From assembly GCA_022704925.1 (NCBI GenBank), contig JAKJFK010000031.1, forward strand, positions 1 to 11,964: a stretch of DNA of 11,964 bases, in the 5' to 3' direction. The position numbers and the translations under genes are program-made. Each line of letters starts with the position of its first letter. Positions within the stretch are counted from its first letter, which is position 1. Shown here one piece after another: positions 5,353 through 11,541 of the stretch. Under the pieces are notes generated by a model that was given only the letters and a program-made list of their open reading frames with translations, was not told the origin of the DNA and did no database searches. The DNA is from a candidate division TA06 bacterium (lineage in GTDB: Bacteria > Ratteibacteria > UBA8468 > MWAK01).

Positions 5353-5833
5353 AATCTGGTACAAACCGGGCGTCCTTGACGCCGGGGCCGCGGAACTGGG
5401 CAAGGATATCCAGGACCTGGGCATCCGCAACGTGGACCGGCTGGAGGTGGGAGTAATCTACCGGCTCGACGGCCAGGCCAAACCGACCGAACTGGATCGG
5501 ATCGCCCGGGAACTCTTCGCGGATTCCATAACCCAGGTTTACTGCCGGGGAAGACGCCGGCGGCGGCCCGGCATTGAAGAGGTCGAGGTCTTCTACAAGG
5601 AAGGAGTGACCGACACGGTGGGCGAAACCGCCCTGAAGGGCATCCGGGACCTGGGTATCAAGAGCGTAAAAAAGGTGGCCACCGGCCGCCGTTACTTTCT
5701 GGCCGGCCGCGGCCTGGACCGGGCGGAAACCGAACGGATCGCCCGCCACCTGCTGGCCAATGAAGTAATCCAGGTCTGCCACTTCGCCGGCGGAAGAACA
5801 AAAACCAAAAAAAGCGCGCCTGAGAGGATTTGA
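5333..5833 (+). CDS. purS: tandem (double) PurS-domain protein, FGAM synthase small subunit
   Basis: PurS is normally ~80 residues and works as a dimer, bridging PurQ and PurL in formylglycinamidine ribonucleotide synthesis. Here two PurS-like units lie in one 166-residue chain. The first is RIEIWYKPGVLD...GIRNVDRLEVGVIY, ending in ADSITQVY (about 5-77). The second is VEVFYKEGVTD...GIKSVKKVATGRRYF, ending in ANEVIQVC (about 84-155). Each keeps the VLD-x-LGI-V-V-G...L-x-N-x-V-IQ pattern, so the chain could form the equivalent of a PurS dimer, as in the N-terminal domain of large PurL enzymes. The final codons and the stop (SAPERI, TGA at 5831) are encoded in a duplicated tRNA-Arg tail, so the native C-terminus may have been changed. 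purQ and purL are not in the window. Confidence 0.82.
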   Translation: MASQRIEIWYKPGVLDAGAAELGKDIQDLGIRNVDRLEVGVIYRLDGQAKPTELDRIARELFADSITQVYCRGRRRRRPGIEEVEVFYKEGVTDTVGETALKGIRDLGIKSVKKVATGRRYFLAGRGLDRAETERIARHLLANEVIQVCHFAGGRTKTKKSAPERI

Positions 5834-5837
5834 ACCT
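5807..5837 (-). repeat. displaced tRNA-Arg 3'-end fragment
   Basis: This 31-bp stretch is identical to 5993-6023: a run of seven A, then gcgcgcctgagaggatttga and acct. The second copy is the real tRNA-Arg 3' acceptor strand, half T-arm and downstream T-run (minus strand). The first copy is truncated inside the T-arm and overlaps the end of purS. The period is 186 bp. Confidence 0.9.
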
Positions 5838-5967
5838 GCCGCCACACTCCGCCGGATCCGCTCCGTTCCAGGAAGGGGGCTTCCCTTCCTGGACCCCATC
5901 CCCAATACGAAAAACGCCGGGGAAGCCCTCTTCCCCGGCACCCCTTCCGTGCCGTCGGTTCAAATCC
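5826..5967. repeat. segment E3 bounded by inverted T-arm sequence, multi-hairpin
   Basis: This 142-bp segment is bounded by ggatttgaacc (5826-5836) and its exact inverted copy ggttcaaatcc (5957-5967), the two strands of the tRNA-Arg T-arm. Between them are a perfect 11-bp stem (5867-5877 with 5883-5893, loop 5 nt), a perfect 10-bp stem (5916-5925 with 5930-5939, loop 4 nt) and an overlapping 6-bp stem (5936-5941 with 5949-5954). With the outer stem it can fold as a multi-arm junction. There is no ORF of substance. The organisation parallels E1 and E2 at tRNA-Gly. Confidence 0.6.
5867..5893. terminator. strong hairpin between purS and tRNA-Arg
   Basis: A perfect 11-bp stem with a 5-nt loop lies about 35 bp after the purS stop. 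No T-run follows on either strand, so a role as an intrinsic terminator is doubtful; it may only be part of E3. Confidence 0.3.
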
Positions 5968-6000
5968 ACCACCGCCGACCGGACATCTCCTAAAAAAAAG

Positions 6001-6075
6001 CGCGCCTGAGAGGATTTGAACCTCCGGCACAGGGATTAGGAATCCCTTGCTCTATCCGGGCTGAGCTACAGGCGC
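6001..6075 (-). tRNA. tRNA-Arg(CCT)
   Basis: The minus strand from 6075 folds as a cloverleaf. It has an acceptor stem GCGCCTG/CAGGCGC, a D-arm GCTC-AGCCCGGATA-GAGC, an anticodon arm AGGGA-TTCCTAA-TCCCT with anticodon CCT (AGG codons), and a T-arm with AGGTTCAAATCCT. The discriminator is G (6001) and CCA is not encoded. A run of eight T (minus strand 5999-5992) follows at once and probably ends transcription. The gene begins 29 bp after the stop of the small upstream minus-strand ORF and I see no convincing promoter of its own, so read-through from that ORF is likely. Confidence 0.95.
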
Positions 6076-6104
6076 AGGGTCAGGCGGGAACCGAATAGAG
6101 GCCG

Positions 6105-6308
6105 TTACTCCGGCTTCTCATACCAGATGGATACAAAAAGCGAGTTTTCCGCGGTTCCACTCATGCCGGTCGGCGCCTGTCCGAAGGTCTCCCTGATAAA
6201 TTTCACCTCGGTGATCTTGTTCTCCTGGAGCCATTCCCTTACTTCGTTATCAAGAAAAACCAGGGCCTGTCGAGTAGTGCCGGAGACAAAATGTTTCACT
6301 GCCAGCAT
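6105..6308 (-). CDS. small uncharacterised protein (67 aa)
   Basis: I do not recognise this gene with certainty. It encodes a short soluble protein starting MLAVKHFVSG, with alternating helix/strand character and ending FVSIWYEKPE. A helix with EVREWLQENKI is followed by strand-like TEVKFIRETFG. The pattern loosely recalls small Cse60/DUF2758-like proteins, but this is a weak impression. Evidence that it is real: GGAGG on the minus strand (6321-6317) lies 8 bases before the ATG at 6308, and an extended -10 promoter lies about 90 bp upstream. A GTG at 6314 is possible but too close to the Shine-Dalgarno. It is probably co-transcribed with tRNA-Arg. Confidence 0.65.
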   Translation of the reverse strand: MLAVKHFVSGTTRQALVFLDNEVREWLQENKITEVKFIRETFGQAPTGMSGTAENSLFVSIWYEKPE

Positions 6309-6402
6309 TGCCACCCCCTCCCTTTCCAGAGAACAGGAAATCCTGCCCTTGCCCCTCCCGGCCGATCGCCTTCCGGTAATCCGGGTCCTGGCTTTAAGTA
6401 AG

Positions 6403-6408
6403 ATTATA
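6403..6408 (-). promoter_or_regulatory. extended -10 promoter of the small ORF (and perhaps tRNA-Arg)
   Basis: The minus strand reads TGGTATAAT, a perfect extended -10 (TATAAT at 6408-6403). The -35 region is poor (TTTCCA about 18 bp upstream), as is common with TGn -10 promoters. The leader to the ATG at 6308 would be about 88 nt. Confidence 0.6.
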
Positions 6409-6446
6409 CCAGAATCACCGTCGAGATGGAAAACGGACCGGCCGGA

Positions 6447-6476
6447 TTGACAGTCAACCGGCTTCAGAAGTAGAAT
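6447..6476 (+). promoter_or_regulatory. promoter of the LysM protein gene
   Basis: Perfect TTGACA (6447-6452) and TAGAAT (6471-6476) are 18 bp apart. The start site would be near 6483, leaving a leader of about 38 nt with GGAGG at 6512-6516. It diverges from the small-ORF promoter, with only ~40 bp between the -10 of one and the -35 of the other. Confidence 0.75.
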
Positions 6477-6520
6477 AATAACGTTGGCAACCTTTCTGTC
6501 CTGGTCTCTACGGAGGCAGA

Positions 6521-7291
6521 ATGAAAATCAGGCTACTCATAGGAGTCTTCGTCTTTCTTGTTTCCGCATCATGGCTGGCCGCCCAGGAAGGCAACCAGGG
6601 ATATCTGCTGGGTGGCCCGTCGGAAGCGCTGGAACCGGCCGCCCGGGTGACCGCCACTCCAAAGACGCGCCTGGGTCAACCCCGGCCCGCGGTTACGACC
6701 GAAGTGAAAAAAGCGCCGGCGGCGGCCCCGGCGGCGGCCCCGGTAGTCACCGAAGTGCCGACCTCGGCCGAAATCGAGGCCGCCAAGGCCAAGGCCATAG
6801 CCGAGACGGCCATGGAGATCAGCCGGAAGGCCGAGACAACCGCCAACGAGGCCAACAAGACCAGCGTCGAGTCGAAATCGGTGAGTGAACAGGCCATCAG
6901 CGCGGCCAACGAGTCGATCCAGAAGGCCAATGAATCGATCGACAAGGTCAACAAAAACATCGACCGGGTCAACGAGGTCAACAAGAACCTGGTGACCGAA
7001 ATCGCCCGCCTGAAGTTTGACCTGGAACAGAAGGACAAGGCGCTGGAAGAATCGATTACGCTGCAGAATGAACAGTATGCCGCTCTCAAGACCGAAATCG
7101 AGTCGATGAAAATCAAGACCCCTGAAACCTATCGGGTCAAGAAGGGCGATTTCCTGATCAAGATCGCCAACAAGGACGAGATATACGGGAAGGGATCCGA
7201 ATGGAAACTGATCTACCGGGCCAACCGGGAGAAGATCCGCAATCCCAACCTCATCTATCCCGGACAGGAGCTGGTCATTCCCAAGAAATGA
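6521..7291 (+). CDS. exported coiled-coil protein with C-terminal LysM domain
   Basis: A signal peptide (1-21, MKIRLLIGVFVFLVSASWLA, cleavage near A-QE) is followed by a low-complexity Ala/Pro/Thr-rich linker (40-80, including AAAPAAAPVV). A long, highly polar helical segment (about 82-198) follows, with heptad-like ANESIQKANESIDKVNKNI repeats, then a LysM domain (about 204-254, YRVKKGDFLIKIA ... NPNLIYPGQELVIP). LysM binds N-acetylglucosamine-containing polymers, so the protein probably attaches to peptidoglycan from the periplasm, with the coiled coil as a spacer or oligomer stalk. There is no catalytic domain. GGAGG lies 4 bases before the ATG. It has its own promoter and terminator, so it looks monocistronic. 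Confidence 0.88.
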   Translation: MKIRLLIGVFVFLVSASWLAAQEGNQGYLLGGPSEALEPAARVTATPKTRLGQPRPAVTTEVKKAPAAAPAAAPVVTEVPTSAEIEAAKAKAIAETAMEISRKAETTANEANKTSVESKSVSEQAISAANESIQKANESIDKVNKNIDRVNEVNKNLVTEIARLKFDLEQKDKALEESITLQNEQYAALKTEIESMKIKTPETYRVKKGDFLIKIANKDEIYGKGSEWKLIYRANREKIRNPNLIYPGQELVIPKK

Positions 7292-7320
7292 ACGCCGCCA
7301 CCGGTTTTTTTCTCCAACCC

Positions 7321-7351
7321 CAGAACCCCGGGCGTCCGCCCGGGGTTTCTG
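7321..7351 (+). terminator. intrinsic terminator after the LysM gene
   Basis: aaccccgggc (7324-7333) pairs perfectly with gcccggggtt (7338-7347) around a 4-nt loop. The stem can extend with caga/tctg across one bulge. A T-rich but interrupted tail (tttctgtcttgtt) follows. Its place between the LysM gene and phoH supports a transcription end. Confidence 0.65.
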
Positions 7352-7381
7352 TCTTGTTAGGATAACCCGGAAGACCGCTCC

Positions 7382-8380
7382 ATGAAACGCATAACTATCA
7401 TTGACCAGGAGATAGCCCGGCAGTTTTTCGGCCAGTTCGACCGCAATATCCGGCAGCTGGAAAAGGATTTCAGCGTGACCATAGCCGGACGGGGCAACGA
7501 GTTGATCATCAAGGGTGCCCGGCGCAAAGTCCTGGCCGCCCAGCAGGCGGTGGAAAACCGGCTGGCCAGCCTGGAAGGAAGGCCGGCGGCCGCACCTGTC
7601 TCGCCCAAGCCAAGCCAGGCCGACCGGGAAACCGAACCGGCCGGCGAAACCATCCAGGTCGGTTCGAAACGCACCCGGATCGTACCCCGGACCGAAGGGC
7701 AACTCCGTTACGTGGAGGCGATCCGCCGCAGCGAAATCGTGGTGGGCATCGGACCGGCCGGCACCGGGAAAACCTTCCTGGCGGTCTCCCTGGCCATCGA
7801 AAACCTCCGGGAAAACAAGGTGGAGCGAATCGTCATCACCCGCCCGGCCATCGAAGCCGGCGAGAAACTCGGCTTCCTGCCGGGCGACCTGGAAGAAAAG
7901 ATCCGTCCCTATCTCCAGCCCATTTACGACGCCCTCTATGACCTGCTCTGGCCTGAGGAAATCCGGCGGCTCATGGAACACCGGATCATCGAGATCCTGC
8001 CGCTGGCCTATATGCGCGGTCGGACCCTGGGCGACGCCTTTATCCTGCTGGACGAGGCCCAGAACGCCACCCCGGAGCAGATGAAGATGTTCCTGACCCG
8101 GATCGGCGTCGGATCGAAGGCGGTGGTTACCGGCGACATTACCCAGTCGGACCTGCCGATGGAACAGACTTCCGGGCTGGAGGACATCGAAAAGTTCCTC
8201 AAGACGATACCGGGTATCGAGTTCGCCTACCTGGACGAAAAGGACGTGGTACGCCACCCGCTGGTCCGGGAAATCATACGCGCTTATGAAATCGAAAAAA
8301 ACCGCCGGAGAACTTCACTGGCAAAACCGGCAGCGCAAAGAAAAAGTAAACCTAAAACGGCTGGCCAGCAGGACGCTTGA
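7382..8380 (+). CDS. phoH: PhoH-family ATPase/RNA-associated protein (YbeZ-like)
   Basis: A P-loop ATPase typically found next to ybeY and linked to rRNA maturation and RNA metabolism. Residues 1-62 form the family's KH-like N-terminal domain (IARQFFGQFDRNIRQLEKDF, then an IAGRGNELIIKG strand/turn). A charged linker (64-100) leads to the ATPase core, with Walker A GPAGTGKT (124-131), TRPAIEAGEKLGFLPG, Walker B ILLDEAQN (221-228) and sensor-like TGDITQSDLP. The length of 332 is normal. The C-terminal tail (RRRTSLAKPAAQRKSKPKT) is basic and may touch RNA; its coding sequence overlaps the start of ybeY by 95 bp. The Shine-Dalgarno is weak. Confidence 0.94.
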   Translation: MKRITIIDQEIARQFFGQFDRNIRQLEKDFSVTIAGRGNELIIKGARRKVLAAQQAVENRLASLEGRPAAAPVSPKPSQADRETEPAGETIQVGSKRTRIVPRTEGQLRYVEAIRRSEIVVGIGPAGTGKTFLAVSLAIENLRENKVERIVITRPAIEAGEKLGFLPGDLEEKIRPYLQPIYDALYDLLWPEEIRRLMEHRIIEILPLAYMRGRTLGDAFILLDEAQNATPEQMKMFLTRIGVGSKAVVTGDITQSDLPMEQTSGLEDIEKFLKTIPGIEFAYLDEKDVVRHPLVREIIRAYEIEKNRRRTSLAKPAAQRKSKPKTAGQQDA

Positions 8381-8720
8381 AGTTCTGGCGGCCTCGGGCC
8401 ACCCCTTCCGGCGGGTCGGGATGGTGCTGCTTTCGGACCGGGCGATCGCCGTTTACAACTCCCGCTTCCTGGGGTTGAACCGCCCGACCGACGTCCTGAG
8501 TTTCAAGCTTGACCCGGGCGAGGGAGAGGTCCTCATCTCGGCCGAGACGGCCCGGCGCCAGGCGGAGGAATTGGGCCATTCGCTGGAGCAGGAACTGATG
8601 ATCCTGGCCATCCACGGTTTCCTGCACCTGCAGGGATTCCTGGATTACAAGCCGGCCGACCGGCGCCGGATGGAAGCCGAAACCCGGCGGCTCCTGCGGC
8701 TGGCCGGCCGCGAAACTTGA
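8286..8720 (+). CDS. ybeY: endoribonuclease YbeY-like metalloprotein with altered third ligand
   Basis: YbeY is a single-zinc protein needed for 16S rRNA 3'-end processing and ribosome quality control. Conserved parts here are the N-terminal strand ELHWQNRQ (9-16), NRPTDVLSF (65-73), GEVLISAETA (80-89) and the metal motif HGFLHLQGFLD (110-120). The usual motif is HGxLHLxGYDH; counting to the following Met-Glu shows that the third His is replaced by Asp120, and Tyr-Asp by Phe-Leu. Asp can bind zinc, so activity is possible but untested. The ATG at 8286 lies inside phoH. It is the only start that keeps the first strand and helix, because no ATG, GTG or TTG occurs in frame before Met46. Confidence 0.88.
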   Translation: MKSKKTAGELHWQNRQRKEKVNLKRLASRTLEVLAASGHPFRRVGMVLLSDRAIAVYNSRFLGLNRPTDVLSFKLDPGEGEVLISAETARRQAEELGHSLEQELMILAIHGFLHLQGFLDYKPADRRRMEAETRRLLRLAGRET

Positions 8721-8722
8721 AA

Positions 8723-9484
8723 ATGGGCATGGAAAAGAACCCGAAGGCCCCGCCGACGGCGAAGAGGATAAGCCGGGAAACGATCCTGGAGAGTTTCGAC
8801 CACGCCTTCCGAGGACTGCTCTTCTGCGCCCGGCGGGAAAGGAACTTCCAGATCCACCTGATCATCGCCGGCGCGGTGCTGGTCGGGTCGCTCTTCCTGA
8901 ACCTGAGCCTGCTCGAGTTCTACGTTCTGATACTGGTGATCACCATGGTGCTGGTGGCCGAAATGGTCAACACCGCCTTCGAAAAACTGGCCGACCTGGT
9001 CGCCCCGGAACAGAGCCGGCGGGTCCGCGACCTCAAAAACATCGGCGCCGCCTGCGTGCTGGTCGTCGCGGCAGTCTCGGTGCTCATCGGGTATCTCATC
9101 CTGGGAACCCACCTGGCCTTCTACTCACCCTCGGCCCTGCGCGCGGTGCAGAACTCTCCCTGGTACCTGACGGTGGTCGCCCTGCTGGCCACCATCGTCG
9201 CGGTCCTCTTTCTCAAGCGCCGCCTCCAGTCCCGCTCCCTGTTTCACGGCGGAATGCCCAGCGGCCATGCCGCCGTATCCTTCGCCCTGGTAACCGGGAT
9301 TTTTTTCACCAGCGGCGGCAATCTCCTGGTAACCGCCCTGGCGCTCCCCCTGGCGGTGCTGGTCGCCCAGAGCCGGGTGCGACGTGATATCCACACCTGG
9401 CCGGAGGTCATCTACGGGGCGCTCCTGGGCGCCGGAATGACCACGCTGATTTTCCAGGTACTGCACCTGCCAACCGGCAAGTAA
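8723..9484 (+). CDS. DgkA-type lipid kinase fused to PAP2 phosphatase
   Basis: A two-domain membrane protein. Residues about 20-130 are DgkA/undecaprenol kinase-like: an ERNFQIH helix, three hydrophobic segments, and EMVNTAFEKLADLV with the catalytic Glu/Asn. Residues about 145-250 are a PAP2 (type 2 phosphatidic acid phosphatase) domain with GGMPSGH and the SR-x5-H motif (SRVRRDIH). Such a fusion could both phosphorylate a prenol or diacylglycerol and dephosphorylate a prenyl (pyro)phosphate, matching the envelope and prenyl genes around it. The DgkA Lys-Asp pair before AAGAVL is Lys-Asn here. I use the ATG at 8723; TTG 8717 overlaps the ybeY stop and ATG 8729 is also possible. No strong Shine-Dalgarno is seen. 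Confidence 0.88.
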   Translation: MGMEKNPKAPPTAKRISRETILESFDHAFRGLLFCARRERNFQIHLIIAGAVLVGSLFLNLSLLEFYVLILVITMVLVAEMVNTAFEKLADLVAPEQSRRVRDLKNIGAACVLVVAAVSVLIGYLILGTHLAFYSPSALRAVQNSPWYLTVVALLATIVAVLFLKRRLQSRSLFHGGMPSGHAAVSFALVTGIFFTSGGNLLVTALALPLAVLVAQSRVRRDIHTWPEVIYGALLGAGMTTLIFQVLHLPTGK

Positions 9485-9502
9485 CCCCTAAAAAAGGTCT
9501 CT

Positions 9503-10153
9503 ATGTCAAAAAAAACATCGAAACCGGCGCGGGTAAAACCGACGCTCCAGAACCTGCAGCGCATCTTTCTGACCGGGCTTTTCATCATCGCCCCGGTGGC
9601 CGTTTCCCTCTGGGTGCTGGCGATACTGGTCCGCTTCATGGAGAACCTCCTGGGACCGATTTTCAGGAATCTGCTGGGCGAAACCTACATTCCGGGCATC
9701 GGTTTCGTCTCGCTGATCCTGCTCATCCTGCTGCTGGGGTTCGTGGCCAGCAACATCCTGGGCCGCCGTTTCCTGAAGAATGCCCAGCAATTTCTGGAAA
9801 AGGTCCCGCTCTTCAACAAGATTTACCTGACCGTGCGCGGAATCAGCGACGAAATCCTGGGCGGCGAACAGCAGCGGGCCTTCAAAAGCGTGGTGCTGGT
9901 TCCCTTTCCGAGCCCGGGCATCCGGACGGTGGGCTTCATCACCGCCGCGCCGACCGAGGCCGGGCCCGGAGTGGTCGGGGTTTTCGTGCCAACCGTTCCC
10001 AACATCACCACCGGGTTTTACCTTATCTACCCGGAATCGGAAGTCCAATCCACCAGCCTGACCATCGAGGAAGGAATCCGGCTGGTGATCTCGGCCGGGC
10101 TCTCCCGGAACCCAGGTGAAAAAAACGGAAAGAATCCGCCTGATCAAGGCTGA
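9503..10153 (+). CDS. DUF502 family inner-membrane protein
   Basis: A 216-residue protein with a basic N-terminus and two clear membrane helices: about 22-46 (FLTGLFIIAPVAVSLWVLAI) and 66-86 (FVSLILLILLLGFVASNI). The soluble remainder carries the family pattern VPLFNKIYLTVR, VVLVPFPSPGIRTVGFIT and VFVPTVPNITTGFYLIYP. DUF502 proteins are widespread in bacteria and plants (LIKE-COV) and their function is not settled. AAGG lies a few bases before the ATG. It is 18 bp after the lipid enzyme, and its 3' end overlaps the fumarase alpha start by 38 bp, consistent with one operon. The C-terminal tail is short and polar. Confidence 0.9.
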   Translation: MSKKTSKPARVKPTLQNLQRIFLTGLFIIAPVAVSLWVLAILVRFMENLLGPIFRNLLGETYIPGIGFVSLILLILLLGFVASNILGRRFLKNAQQFLEKVPLFNKIYLTVRGISDEILGGEQQRAFKSVVLVPFPSPGIRTVGFITAAPTEAGPGVVGVFVPTVPNITTGFYLIYPESEVQSTSLTIEEGIRLVISAGLSRNPGEKNGKNPPDQG

Positions 10154-10988
10154 CCGGCTGATCCGGTTGGTGACGGAACTGGCCCGCCAGGCCAACTTCG
10201 AGTTCCCGAAGCCGCTGGTCCACCTGCTCGACCGGGCCATCGTGCGGGAGGAAAGCGCCGAGGCCAAGCAGGCCCTGTCGGCCATCCTGACCAACATCCG
10301 GCTGGCCCAGCGCCTGCCCCTGCCGCTCTGCCAGGATACCGGCCTGGTCGAGGTCTTCCTGGAAATCGGCCACCGGGTGCGGCTCGACCTGGGCGGCGGC
10401 CAAGACCTCGAGACGGTAATCAACCGGGGCGTCTCACGGGCCTACCGCGAATATTACCTGCGCGCCTCGGCGGTTGATCCGTTGAGCCGTGAAAATACCG
10501 GCGACAACACCCCGGCCGTGGTGCATACCAGGATCGTGGCCGGCCGCGGGCTGGTCATCCGGATGCTGATCAAAGGTTTCGGTTCGGAGAACATGGGCAG
10601 GATACAGGCCCTCTCCCCCGGCGCCAGTCCGGAAGAGATCGTTGAAAAGGTGGTCCAGGCGGTGGCCGAGGCCGGGGCTAACCCCTGTCCGCCGGTCATC
10701 ATCGGCTGCGGGCTGGGCGGGACCATGGAACAGGCGGCCCTGGCCGCCCGGGAAGCCCTGCTGGAGCCGGAGGAGCTGCTGCGTCCCAATCCCGACCGGC
10801 AACTGAGAGCCATGGAAAAAGAGATCCTGCGGCGGGTGAACCGGCTCGGCATCGGCCCGGCCGGAATGGGCGGCCGGACCACCGCCCTGGCCGCGCGAAT
10901 TGAAAAACGCCCCACCCATATCGCCGGGCTGCCGCTGGCGGTGAACATCTCCTGCTGGGCGCTGCGCACCGCCCGGGCGGAAATCTGA
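10116..10988 (+). CDS. class I fumarate hydratase, alpha subunit (Fe-S)
   Basis: The N-terminal half of a two-subunit [4Fe-4S] hydro-lyase that interconverts fumarate and malate. The three expected cluster cysteines are visible: Cys72 in LCQDTG, Cys191 in NPCPP and Cys280 in ISCWALRTA. The substrate loop KGFGSENMGRIQALSPG (153-169) and GCGLGGTMEQA are also present. The length of 290 fits TtdA/FumA-N type proteins. The family includes L-tartrate dehydratase; context (no tartrate genes, paired beta subunit) favours fumarase. It starts at GTG 10116 inside DUF502; the conserved N-terminal helix begins almost immediately, so no later start is suitable. The cluster makes the enzyme oxygen-sensitive. 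Confidence 0.92.
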   Translation: MKKTERIRLIKADRLIRLVTELARQANFEFPKPLVHLLDRAIVREESAEAKQALSAILTNIRLAQRLPLPLCQDTGLVEVFLEIGHRVRLDLGGGQDLETVINRGVSRAYREYYLRASAVDPLSRENTGDNTPAVVHTRIVAGRGLVIRMLIKGFGSENMGRIQALSPGASPEEIVEKVVQAVAEAGANPCPPVIIGCGLGGTMEQAALAAREALLEPEELLRPNPDRQLRAMEKEILRRVNRLGIGPAGMGGRTTALAARIEKRPTHIAGLPLAVNISCWALRTARAEI

Positions 10989-10997
10989 ACGACTTCC

Positions 10998-11540
10998 ATG
11001 AAAACCGTAACGCTGCCCATGAAAAAAGAGGACCTCGCGGCCCTGGAGGCCGGCCAGGAGGTACTGCTCTCCGGTCCGGTCTATACCGCCCGCGACCGGG
11101 TGCACAAGATTATCTTCGAAGAGATCACCCGGGCCCGCCGGGAGAACCGGCAACCCAAGCTGCCGTTTCCACTCCGGGGACAGACCATTTATTACTGCGG
11201 CCCCACTCCCACCCCGCCCGGACAAATCATCGGAGCGGCCGGGCCCACCACCAGCAGCCGGATGGACCCTTACACACCGATCCTGCTCGAGGCGGGGCTG
11301 CAGGCGGTCATCGGCAAGGGTAAGCGCAGTCCCGAGGTCCAGGCGGCTTTCGCCCGTTTCGGGGCGGTCTACTTCATCACCTATGGCGGTTGCGGAGCCC
11401 TCCTGGCCAGCCACGTGTTCCGGGTGGAACCGATCGCCTTCCCGGAACTGGGACCGGAAGCGGTCTGGAAACTTGACATTCTCGACTTCCCGGCCCGGGT
11501 CGGCATCGACGCCCGGGGCGGCAAACTCCGGAACCTCTGA
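10998..11540 (+). CDS. class I fumarate hydratase, beta subunit
   Basis: The C-terminal partner domain of the Fe-S fumarase, 180 residues, cytoplasmic. The signature GPTTSSRMDPYTPILLEAG (82-100) followed by GLQAVIGKG holds the substrate-binding Thr/Ser/Arg and the catalytic-site Lys. The middle has YYCGPTPTPPGQIIG, and YGGCGALLA and VEPIAFPELGPEAVW follow. It lies 9 bp after the alpha subunit and is surely co-expressed and assembled with it. No clear Shine-Dalgarno is seen; a second ATG at 11019 (Met8) is possible, but the upstream TVTLP strand fits the family start. Confidence 0.93.
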   Translation: MKTVTLPMKKEDLAALEAGQEVLLSGPVYTARDRVHKIIFEEITRARRENRQPKLPFPLRGQTIYYCGPTPTPPGQIIGAAGPTTSSRMDPYTPILLEAGLQAVIGKGKRSPEVQAAFARFGAVYFITYGGCGALLASHVFRVEPIAFPELGPEAVWKLDILDFPARVGIDARGGKLRNL

Positions 11541-11541
11541 C

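Noticed and set aside
5951-5985. A second tRNA 3' end on the plus strand (ggttcaaatcc with flanks)
   Set aside because: The flanking T-stem bases do not pair well and no acceptor or anticodon arm can be found, so it is better described as an inverted T-arm copy.
5692-6030. 112-codon minus-strand frame over tRNA-Arg
   Set aside because: Its translation contains VQILSGAL twice, the usual false peptide from a tRNA 3' end, here doubled because the tRNA tail is duplicated.
6569-8257. 562-codon open frame on the minus strand, spanning the LysM gene and most of phoH
   Set aside because: It is the mirror of two well-supported plus-strand genes and crosses their intergenic terminator. Its composition shows no domain, and GC-rich codon use easily leaves long antisense frames open.
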